Positions 57,609 through 64,000 of a DNA stretch of 64,000 bases are shown here, one piece after another; positions within the stretch are counted from its first letter, which is position 1; every line of letters starts with the position of its first letter. Under the pieces are notes generated by a model that was not told the DNA's origin, did not search any database, and saw only the letters and a program-made list of their open reading frames with translations. Where the stretch lies: contig NZ_JAKFZS010000001.1 of the NCBI RefSeq assembly GCF_021654285.1, forward strand, positions 264,941 to 328,940, read 5' to 3'. A program made the translations under genes and the position numbers. Source of the stretch: Pseudoalteromonas luteoviolacea. GTDB lineage: Bacteria; Pseudomonadota; Gammaproteobacteria; Enterobacterales; Alteromonadaceae.

Positions 57609-58652
57609 TTATTGCTCCCCAGATTCTTGTTTATCTCTCAAACTCACGTCTTTATGTTTGATCAGCTCTCTTAGTACAGAAGTCGCATAACACCCTTTTG
57701 GTAAATCAAAGCTCAGCTGCAAGGTTTGATTGTCTATGGTTTTAACACTGAGCGATTGAGGAATGACTCTTAAGCTTCTTCGCTCATTTTTCAAGCCCAG
57801 TTCCGCAAGCCCTTGATGCCAAGACGTATGCTCCTTTAACCAGGACTTCTCCATTTCAGTAAGCCCCTTCTCTCCTTTGCCAACCAGTGGCGCAGATAAA
57901 AGAATATCACCTTGGTTTAAACGCTCAACAACATCGTCGTTTAAGTCATCTTCAAAAAAAGCATTGCTACCTGACAATAAAAAGACTTCTCTATGCCAAG
58001 TTTTAGCTAAACCATGCTCTTTCACTCTTTTAGACACGATTTGATTGAAAATATACGACCTAGCAGCTGAGATCACTATGCCTCTGAGCTTTTTGTCACG
58101 TATATGTTCACCATTAAATAACCGCTCTGCCATCGACAAATTATGGCCATCATGACCAAATCGCTGCTCTGCAAAATAATTTGGCACCCCTTGCCTAACG
58201 GCATTTATGCGAGAAAGCACATCCAAGTGGTTGGTCACATTCCTGAGCGTGATCACAAAGCGATTTCCACGGTGGCAGCCCGTTTTTAATTTGCGATTAT
58301 GACGCACTTGTTTAATCACAACCATAGAGTCAGAGTTTAACTGAGAAAAATCTATGTGCTTTTTGATTGGGACCGGTACGCTAAACCACTGTGTACAGAC
58401 ACCATGACGATCTTTTAGTCCAGCATAACTCACTTCTCTTGGGGCGACGCCTGCAAATTTAGCAATTTGCTTGGCCAAATACGCAGTATTTTCTCCGCGT
58501 TTAATGATCTGTAAGCAAACATGCTCGCCTTCACCGGTGAACTCAATATCCAGTATTTCTTCAACTACAAAGTCTTCTGCTGTTTGCTTAAAGTCACCTT
58601 GAGACAGAGGCTCTCCATAAAGGTAATTTAGCGAAGCTATAGCATCAATCAC
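57609..58652 (-). CDS. truD: tRNA pseudouridine(13) synthase TruD
   Basis: TruD makes pseudouridine at position 13 of tRNA-Glu. The catalytic Asp lies in [16 protein letters not shown] (about residue 81); [13 protein letters not shown] and [15 protein letters not shown] are conserved. The length is 347 residues. It lies 4 bp after ispF and 2 bp before surE, so it is inside a continuous operon. Confidence 0.95.
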   Translation of the reverse strand: MIDAIASLNYLYGEPLSQGDFKQTAEDFVVEEILDIEFTGEGEHVCLQIIKRGENTAYLAKQIAKFAGVAPREVSYAGLKDRHGVCTQWFSVPVPIKKHIDFSQLNSDSMVVIKQVRHNRKLKTGCHRGNRFVITLRNVTNHLDVLSRINAVRQGVPNYFAEQRFGHDGHNLSMAERLFNGEHIRDKKLRGIVISAARSYIFNQIVSKRVKEHGLAKTWHREVFLLSGSNAFFEDDLNDDVVERLNQGDILLSAPLVGKGEKGLTEMEKSWLKEHTSWHQGLAELGLKNERRSLRVIPQSLSVKTIDNQTLQLSFDLPKGCYATSVLRELIKHKDVSLRDKQESGEQ

Positions 58653-58656
58653 TTAA

Positions 58657-59133
58657 CTACCCCTTCATAAGTAGTACGACGGCATGACTTGAAATACCTT
58701 CTTTGCGGCCTTCAAACCCAAGCTTTTCAGTTGTTGTTGCTTTGACATTAACTTGATCGAGCTCAACTTGACAATCAGCAGCCAAATTTGTTCTCATTGC
58801 ATCAATATGTGGTCGCATTTTAGGCGCCTGAGCAACAATGGTGACATCGATATTTCCTACTGTGTAGCCCATTGTCGTTACCTGCTCAATCACTCTTCTC
58901 AATAAAATACGGCTATCTATGTTTTCAAACTCGCTATCCGTATCAGGGAAGTGCTTTCCTATATCCCCTAACGCAAGTGCCCCTAACAATGCATCGCAAA
59001 GAGCATGAACCGCAACATCACCATCGGAGTGTGCAATAAAACCTTGCTCAAATTCTATTTTTTCGCCACAAATTACTAAAGGCCCTTCGCCGCCAAATTT
59101 GTGTACGTCAAAGCCATGACCAATTCTAAACAT
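58657..59133 (-). CDS. ispF: 2-C-methyl-D-erythritol 2,4-cyclodiphosphate synthase
   Basis: IspF cyclises CDP-ME 2-phosphate in the MEP isoprenoid pathway. Zinc ligands are in GFDVHKFGG and [32 protein letters not shown] closes the fold. The ATG at 59133 is preferred over a TTG two codons earlier; it gives 158 residues and overlaps the ispD 3' end by 8 bp. Confidence 0.95.
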   Translation of the reverse strand: MFRIGHGFDVHKFGGEGPLVICGEKIEFEQGFIAHSDGDVAVHALCDALLGALALGDIGKHFPDTDSEFENIDSRILLRRVIEQVTTMGYTVGNIDVTIVAQAPKMRPHIDAMRTNLAADCQVELDQVNVKATTTEKLGFEGRKEGISSHAVVLLMKG

Positions 59134-59830
59134 TCTCAATACTCTTTTGCTGTTGTGCCATTAGAAAACATGCCAACGCATGGTCTTCTGGCGTGGTAAT
59201 CTTTATATTGTCTGAGCGACCAGAAACTAATGCCACAGGCTGCCCAACTCTTTCCATTGCTGAAGCTTCATCGGTGACCACAGCCCCTTCATTCAACGCA
59301 CTGTCCAGTGCATTCAAAAGCGCTTGATAAGGAAAAAGTTGAGGAGTTAAAGCCTGCCATAGCTGCTCTCTAGGCACAGTCTCTTCTATGTACTTGTCAC
59401 CTTTTTTAATTGTGTCTTTCACTTTGCTTGCAAGTATTCCGCCCTCACCAGTATCTATACATGAAGTAATAAGCTTGTCGATATCTTTAATATCGACAAG
59501 CGGTCTGGCGGCATCATGCACTAAAACCCATTCAGGTGGGTCTGCTTGCATCGACTTCAAAGCATTAAGGACTGAATCAGCTCTTTCCTTGCCCCCTGCT
59601 ACACGAGTTGTATTTAGCTTAGTTAAGTCTAAACCATCGAAGTAGCCATCGTCTTTGCTAACCGCGACATAGATATGATTTATATGTTCAACAGTAGATA
59701 ACTTTATTAACGTATGCTCTAGGATGGTCTTTTCGCCAATTTTTAGATATTGCTTTGGATGGTTAAGCCCCATTCTGGAACCCACACCAGCAGCAGGCAC
59801 AACTGCAGCTAATGATATTGCTTTATTCAT
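59126..59830 (-). CDS. ispD: 2-C-methyl-D-erythritol 4-phosphate cytidylyltransferase
   Basis: IspD transfers CMP onto methylerythritol phosphate. The N-terminal nucleotide loop is [31 protein letters not shown] and [10 protein letters not shown] are typical. The start at 59830 ([11 protein letters not shown], 234 residues) is preferred over a 12-codon extension inside ftsB. It overlaps the ftsB end by 8 bp. Confidence 0.95.
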   Translation of the reverse strand: MNKAISLAAVVPAAGVGSRMGLNHPKQYLKIGEKTILEHTLIKLSTVEHINHIYVAVSKDDGYFDGLDLTKLNTTRVAGGKERADSVLNALKSMQADPPEWVLVHDAARPLVDIKDIDKLITSCIDTGEGGILASKVKDTIKKGDKYIEETVPREQLWQALTPQLFPYQALLNALDSALNEGAVVTDEASAMERVGQPVALVSGRSDNIKITTPEDHALACFLMAQQQKSIENV

Positions 59831-60107
59831 AATGCTTCTTAGGTAGTACGCGGATAAAAGTTTCATTAGGCTTGATCATGCCTAGTTCATGTCGAGCTCG
59901 TTCTTCAACGCCTTCTAAGCCCAGTTTTAGGTCTTCAATATCTGCTTTAAGTAATTTATTTCTTTTCAGTAATTCGGCATTCATTTGCTGATGGGTATTT
60001 ACTGTTTCGGTGATCCTCCGATAGTCCTGCAAACCATGATGGCCAAACCACAGCTTATACTGTATGTAGGCACACAGGCAAAATAGCGCTAACTGAAACA
60101 AACGCAT
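59823..60107 (-). CDS. ftsB: Cell division protein FtsB
   Basis: FtsB is a small bitopic divisome protein working with FtsL and FtsQ. It has an N-terminal transmembrane segment (LFQLALFCLCAYIQYKLWFG) followed by a coiled coil with HQQMNAELLKRNKLLKADIE and the end motif EERARHELGMIKPNETF. The length is 94 residues. It heads the ftsB-ispD-ispF-truD-surE-pcm run. Confidence 0.92.
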   Translation of the reverse strand: MRLFQLALFCLCAYIQYKLWFGHHGLQDYRRITETVNTHQQMNAELLKRNKLLKADIEDLKLGLEGVEERARHELGMIKPNETFIRVLPKKHYE

Positions 60108-60160
60108 AAAATATACCCTAATAAATGAATGATGTAGTCATGTCGACAACAGGATAATTG

Positions 60161-60790
60161 TCAGCCTGATACTAGTTTCTTTTTTGCTACATTGCGCCAA
60201 TTGATACTACTTGCAAGTAGCATCTCTCTTAGGCCAAGTAATCTCGGTGTTATCATTTTATGATATTGCCACCGATGACCACAACAGGCGGCTGTCATTA
60301 AAGCTTTCGTCGGTTTGAGTACGCTTATATGAGCATTGTCTAAGCCATGTCCCTCATTGGCAAACCAACCATATTGATTGCAATGTATTTGTGATTGATT
60401 CACTTGATCTATCATATCAATGCAAAGAATGGTTTCATGGTCCTGATTGATAACAACTGGCACAACCAGCCCCACTTCAGCGTGTTTTTCGAAATATAAT
60501 CGAATTTTATCAGGTGTTTGCGATGGAACCCGTCTTTGCGTTGCCACCCAACACCCATTATGACTGTCTAACTGAAGCGGCACCTCCCCTAATACAATAT
60601 GCGTTGCCGCACGTTCAACGTAATAAGGTAAGCTGCTTAATACTCTTTTCAGTCTGTTCGGATCTGCTTCTATAGATAAACGCGAAATTTCACGAGTATA
60701 AAATACATTAACAAGCTCAGCGTAGACAAGCCGTAAAGCCTCATCTTGCCAAATAGTCGTCTGTTGCTTGCCTGTATTATGCTCTCTCAA
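60161..60790 (-). CDS. Hypothetical protein
   Basis: This soluble protein of about 209 residues is not recognised. Seen features are EISRLSIEADPNRLKRVLSS, a central VVPVVINQDHETILCIDMID strand pair and a C-terminal RLLGLREMLLASSINWRNVA. The start is uncertain: the frame opens at a TTG (60802), but GGGAGGG there looks like a ribosome site for the next TTG at 60790. It is upstream of ftsB, about 50 bp away, on the same strand. Confidence 0.55.
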   Translation of the reverse strand: MREHNTGKQQTTIWQDEALRLVYAELVNVFYTREISRLSIEADPNRLKRVLSSLPYYVERAATHIVLGEVPLQLDSHNGCWVATQRRVPSQTPDKIRLYFEKHAEVGLVVPVVINQDHETILCIDMIDQVNQSQIHCNQYGWFANEGHGLDNAHISVLKPTKALMTAACCGHRWQYHKMITPRLLGLREMLLASSINWRNVAKKKLVSG

Positions 60791-60874
60791 AATCCCTCCC
60801 AATAAAGGGTTTTATATCACGGCGTCATACCTGAATACAGTCAGTCTATTAAATATTATAAGCGGGGTCTATTT

Positions 60875-61351
60875 TCATTTTGGACGTTGGCCCAGTTTAG
60901 CTTCGCCAGTCTCTAAAAACTGCACTGCCGCATCTCGTTTCTTACCAAGTAATAAGCTGCCATCAACTAAAAACATAAAGTTTTGCCAGCAGCGTTTAAA
61001 TACACCAAACTGTGTCTCGATAACGTGATCTCTAGAGAGACAAAAATAGACAGTTGTATTATCTTCCCACTGCAAATATTCAGTGATCTCTGCAGGTAAT
61101 AGAGGCTCGCCTTCTTCCCACTTGCCTTCCCAATCTACCACTTCCTCCCAGTTATCTTCTTTACCGGCCCAGTCTGTCGGTGTAAAAAAGTCAGGGTGAT
61201 CTTGCTCTCGGCTAACCATTGTACTCCAAAGAACAGCTGCACGCTGCGCTGTCATCGGCTTAATCTGGGCCAAATCTGCGTTGTCAATCGGGAGGTCCTT
61301 ATGCCTGAAAACCCATGCTTTCTTGAAATCGCCAAGCGCAATATAATTCAT
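60875..61351 (-). CDS. DUF2947 family protein
   Basis: This cytosolic 158-residue protein carries MNYIALGDFKKAWVFRHKDL, DHPDFFTPTDW, WEDNTTVYFCLSRDHVIET and GVFKRCWQNFMFLVDGSLLL, which I recognise as DUF2947, common in Vibrio and Alteromonadales. The function is unknown. It is divergent from the DUF1653 gene. Confidence 0.75.
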   Translation of the reverse strand: MNYIALGDFKKAWVFRHKDLPIDNADLAQIKPMTAQRAAVLWSTMVSREQDHPDFFTPTDWAGKEDNWEEVVDWEGKWEEGEPLLPAEITEYLQWEDNTTVYFCLSRDHVIETQFGVFKRCWQNFMFLVDGSLLLGKKRDAAVQFLETGEAKLGQRPK

Positions 61352-61438
61352 GTATTAAAACCTTATTTCATAGATAAACGAGCATCTGTACTCGTCTTTT
61401 AATAAGACAATTATACCCAGTCATATGAGGACTCAACA

Positions 61439-61660
61439 ATGCCTATCGAACTTAAAAAAGGGATATACCGCCATTACAAGGGTAAAGAATACCAAGTGTT
61501 GTTTATTGCAACCCACAGTGAAAGCGAAGAAGCCCTCGTGATCTATAAAACGCTCTACGGTAATTATGACCACTGGGCAAGGCCTCTGAGCATGTTTGTT
61601 GAAGATGTCACTATTGATGGTAAAACACAGCCTAGATTTCAATTTGTGCGAGAAGAATGA
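61439..61660 (+). CDS. DUF1653 domain protein
   Basis: This 73-residue protein has the pattern KGIYRHYKGKEYQVL, ALVIYKTLYG, WARPLSMF and PRFQFV that defines DUF1653, a small beta-rich domain of unknown role. GAGGA lies about eight bases before the ATG. Confidence 0.85.
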   Translation: MPIELKKGIYRHYKGKEYQVLFIATHSESEEALVIYKTLYGNYDHWARPLSMFVEDVTIDGKTQPRFQFVREE

Positions 61661-61725
61661 TACTTGGTAGTGGAAATGGAAGTGTGGCAAACTGGTAGCA
61701 TGATCTCCTCAGACCACAAGAAACA

Positions 61726-62559
61726 ATGTTCACAGGTACAAGCAAATATATAGCAACAGCAGCACTACAACAGGCGGTTAATGCCGCCATTCTGTTAGAG
61801 AAACCACTACTAATAAAAGGTGAACCAGGTACTGGTAAAACCCTATTGGCGGAAGAACTCGCTCAAAGCTTAGAGACTGAACTGATCCAATGGCACATAA
61901 AATCTACCACTAAAGCTCAGCAAGGGCTTTATGAATACGATGCCGTATCACGACTTCGCGATAGCCAACTGGGCGACGAACGTGTTCATGATGTAAACAA
62001 CTACATAATAAAAGGCAAATTGTGGCAGGCATTTTCAGCGAACAAGCGTCCCGTTCTTCTTATAGATGAAATAGACAAAGCCGATATCGAGTTTCCTAAT
62101 GACCTGCTGCTCGAACTAGATAAAATGGAGTTTCATGTTTATGAAACGCAACAGCAAGTAAAAGCAGATACCCGACCTATCGTGATCATTACGTCAAATA
62201 ATGAAAAAGAGCTGCCAGACGCGTTTTTGCGCAGGTGCTTTTTCCATTACATCGACTTTCCATCGATTGAAGAGATGAAAGCCATAGTGGATGTTCACTT
62301 CCCTGATATAAAAGCAACACTACTTAATCAAGCATTGGAGGTATTCTTTAATTTACGAGAAATTAGAGGCCTTAAGAAAAAACCCAGTACCAGTGAGTTA
62401 CTCGATTGGTTAAAGCTATTACTTGCCGAAGATATTGATGCCACAACATTACATGACAAAACACACCAAGGCGGCCTTATGCCATTATTTGGAGCTTTGT
62501 TAAAAAATGAGCAAGATGTGACCTTGATTGAAAAACTCGCTTTTATGAGTAAAAGATAA
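61726..62559 (+). CDS. MoxR-family AAA+ ATPase
   Basis: This 277-residue AAA+ protein has Walker A GEPGTGKTLL, Walker B VLLIDEIDKAD, sensor 1 IVIITSNNEKELPDAFLRR (with an Arg finger) and a helical lid. MoxR proteins act as chaperones that load cofactors or assemble complexes with VWA partners. Its stop overlaps the ATG of the VWA gene by one base (TAATG), so the two act together. Confidence 0.88.
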   Translation: MFTGTSKYIATAALQQAVNAAILLEKPLLIKGEPGTGKTLLAEELAQSLETELIQWHIKSTTKAQQGLYEYDAVSRLRDSQLGDERVHDVNNYIIKGKLWQAFSANKRPVLLIDEIDKADIEFPNDLLLELDKMEFHVYETQQQVKADTRPIVIITSNNEKELPDAFLRRCFFHYIDFPSIEEMKAIVDVHFPDIKATLLNQALEVFFNLREIRGLKKKPSTSELLDWLKLLLAEDIDATTLHDKTHQGGLMPLFGALLKNEQDVTLIEKLAFMSKR

Positions 62560-63743
62560 TGCTCATTGAGTTTCTGTTTACTCTTAGGCGACATGGTATT
62601 AAAGCAAGTCTCAGGGAGCTGCTAGATTGTCTTTCGGCGCTAGAACAAGGGCTCTGCTTTGGTAGCATCGATGATTTTTATACGCTCAGCAAAGTGATAT
62701 TTGTCAAAGATGAAACTTTGTTTGATAAATTTGACCGCGCGTTTGCTGACTATTTTCAGGGTGTAGCACAAGTAGACCTTGCCAGTGCAATACAGCAGCA
62801 AGCTTTACCTGCAGAATGGTTAAGAAAAGACTTTGAAAAGCATCTTAGCGAAGAAGAAAAAGCCAAACTGAAAGCCCTAGGTGGGCTAGACAAACTTATG
62901 GAAACACTTAAGCGTCGCCTTGAAGAGCAGCAAAAAAGACACGCTGGTGGTAACAAATGGGTAGGCACAGGCGGCACATCTCCTTTTGGGGCATATGGAT
63001 ATAACCCTGAAGGCGTAAGAATTGGCCAACACGAAAGTCGCCATAGGCAGGCTGTCAAGGTATGGGATAAGAGGCAATATAAAAACCTCGACAAAGATGC
63101 AGATCTCAGCAGCCGAAATATGAAATTGGCAATCAAGCAATTGAGAAAATTCGCTCGCAGTCATGAGAGTGAAGAGCTTGATCTCAACAACACCATAGAA
63201 GCAACAGCAAAACAAGGCGGTCTACTCGATGTTAAAATGGCCCCACAAAGACACAATGCCATTAGCGTACTCATGTTGTTCGATATTGGAGGCTCTATGG
63301 ATGACCATATCCAAATATGCGAACAGTTGTTCAGTGCTGCTCACTCGGAGTTTAAACACTTAGAGTTTTACTATTTTCACAATTGTGTATATGAACACGT
63401 CTGGAAAGACAATGAGCGCTTAAACGACTCCCTGCTTGATACGTATCAACTCATTCATAAATTCGGCAAAGATTACCGCTTAATATTTGTTGGTGATGCG
63501 ACAATGGGCCCTTATGAAATTACCTACCCAGGGGGCAGTGTAGAACATTGGAATCAAGAACCTGGTAGCGAGTGGTTAAATCGGCTTACAGACCATTTCG
63601 ATAAAGTTGCATGGCTGAACCCACAGCCGAAAGATTACTGGCCGTATTACCAGTCAATAGGACAAATTGATAAATTGATGGAAGGTAGAATGTATCCGCT
63701 CACCTTAGAAGGTATCTCCCAAGCCGTTAAAACTCTTACTTAG
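62559..63743 (+). CDS. VWA domain protein (CoxE-like), MoxR partner
   Basis: This 394-residue cytosolic protein has a charged N-terminal region (EEEKAKLKALGGLDKLMETL and a Gln/Arg-rich coil) and a C-terminal von Willebrand A domain with a MIDAS site DIGGSM and VGDATMGPYEI. It is coupled to the MoxR ATPase upstream. Such pairs metal-load or remodel other proteins; the target is unknown here. Confidence 0.82.
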   Translation: MLIEFLFTLRRHGIKASLRELLDCLSALEQGLCFGSIDDFYTLSKVIFVKDETLFDKFDRAFADYFQGVAQVDLASAIQQQALPAEWLRKDFEKHLSEEEKAKLKALGGLDKLMETLKRRLEEQQKRHAGGNKWVGTGGTSPFGAYGYNPEGVRIGQHESRHRQAVKVWDKRQYKNLDKDADLSSRNMKLAIKQLRKFARSHESEELDLNNTIEATAKQGGLLDVKMAPQRHNAISVLMLFDIGGSMDDHIQICEQLFSAAHSEFKHLEFYYFHNCVYEHVWKDNERLNDSLLDTYQLIHKFGKDYRLIFVGDATMGPYEITYPGGSVEHWNQEPGSEWLNRLTDHFDKVAWLNPQPKDYWPYYQSIGQIDKLMEGRMYPLTLEGISQAVKTLT

Positions 63744-63972
63744 TTCGGTGTTTTTATAATTGAAAAGCCCATGCAGTTCGATCTCTCATGGGTTCAATTT
63801 CGTGTAACGCCCCAATTTGGCATTGTCCTTTTTAAAAAGTAGGGAAGTATTAATAATAATGAGCAAGGTGAATATCGTGCAAAAGGCTAGCGACAGCGAA
63901 CGAAGTGAGAGCGCTCTTTTTGCGCAAGGTGAAATAAGCGAGTTTAACCGCTGCTGAGGGACTTAAACGCAA

Positions 63973-64000
63973 AAAACCCGTCGCATTTCTGCAACGGGTC
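63973..64000 (-). terminator. Terminator of a gene beyond the right edge
   Basis: On the minus strand GACCCGTTGC, loop AGAAA, TGCGACGGGT and a T run, so it ends a minus-strand gene lying to the right of the window. The 230 bp between it and the VWA gene hold no supported gene. Confidence 0.65.

Noticed and set aside
63859..63957. Small ORF of 32-33 residues after the VWA gene
   Set aside because: No usable ribosome site and composition like intergenic repeat sequence.

Overview
The window reads as a chromosomal segment of a marine gammaproteobacterium of the Alteromonadales, most likely Pseudoalteromonas or a close relative. The grounds are the protein similarity I recognise and the conserved gene order: purL / mltF-tadA, nudF-yqiB-cpdA-yqiA-parE-parC beside tolC, rsmE-gshB-yqgE-ruvX, pilT-pilU beside yggS-proC-yggT-rdgB-hemW, lptF-lptG-pepA-holC-valS, and ftsB-ispD-ispF-truD-surE-pcm-nlpD-rpoS. 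Nearly all of it is dense housekeeping sequence.

Layout. 1-4250: purL, whose last codons and terminator are tandemly repeated downstream with a 155-bp period. 4400-9700: mltF, a tiny Arg-rich ORF, tadA, gsk, glsA and a purine phosphoribosyltransferase. 9900-16550: the minus-strand block parC, parE, yqiA, cpdA, yqiB, nudF. 16750-24950: tolC, lpxL-like, a TcpQ-domain protein, glnE, a membrane protein, an unknown gene and rsmE. 25000-34400: gshB, yqgE, ruvX, a periplasmic binding-like protein, pilU, pilT, yggS, proC, yggT, DUF4426, rdgB, hemW. 34500-38600: a DUF885 lipoprotein, a sensor histidine kinase and an 80-residue membrane protein. 46100-54100: an RDD protein, lptG, lptF, pepA, holC, valS. 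54200-60100: rpoS, nlpD, pcm, surE, truD, ispF, ispD, ftsB. 60100-64000: two small cytosolic proteins (one DUF2947), DUF1653 and a MoxR/VWA pair.

The accessory part is a 7.1-kb, AT-rich integrated element between 38763 and 45899. It sits exactly in the anticodon loop of a host tRNA-Leu(CAA). The tRNA's 3' half is at 38718-38772 and its 5' half at 45890-45929, joined by a shared 10-bp core; rejoining them gives a perfect 85-nt tRNA. The insertion destroys that tRNA, and the element carries its own tRNA-Leu(CAA) gene (45337-45697). That copy is interrupted by a 276-nt ORF-less group I intron placed after U32, inside the 7-nt loop that serves as the crossover region in the host gene. My reading is that the element replaces the tRNA it breaks, and that the intron hides the replacement from the element's own integrase. 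The splicing-competent intron signature and the broken host tRNA are read directly from the sequence; the shielding role is inference.

The element also has a tyrosine integrase, paired arm-type repeats near both ends, a RepL-like replication protein, a relaxase-like protein with a nested hairpin (candidate oriT) upstream, a small partner gene, and a Type II restriction-modification pair whose methyltransferase has an N-terminal helix-turn-helix. It therefore looks like a mobilizable plasmid that became integrative, kept by R-M activity and by its replacement tRNA.
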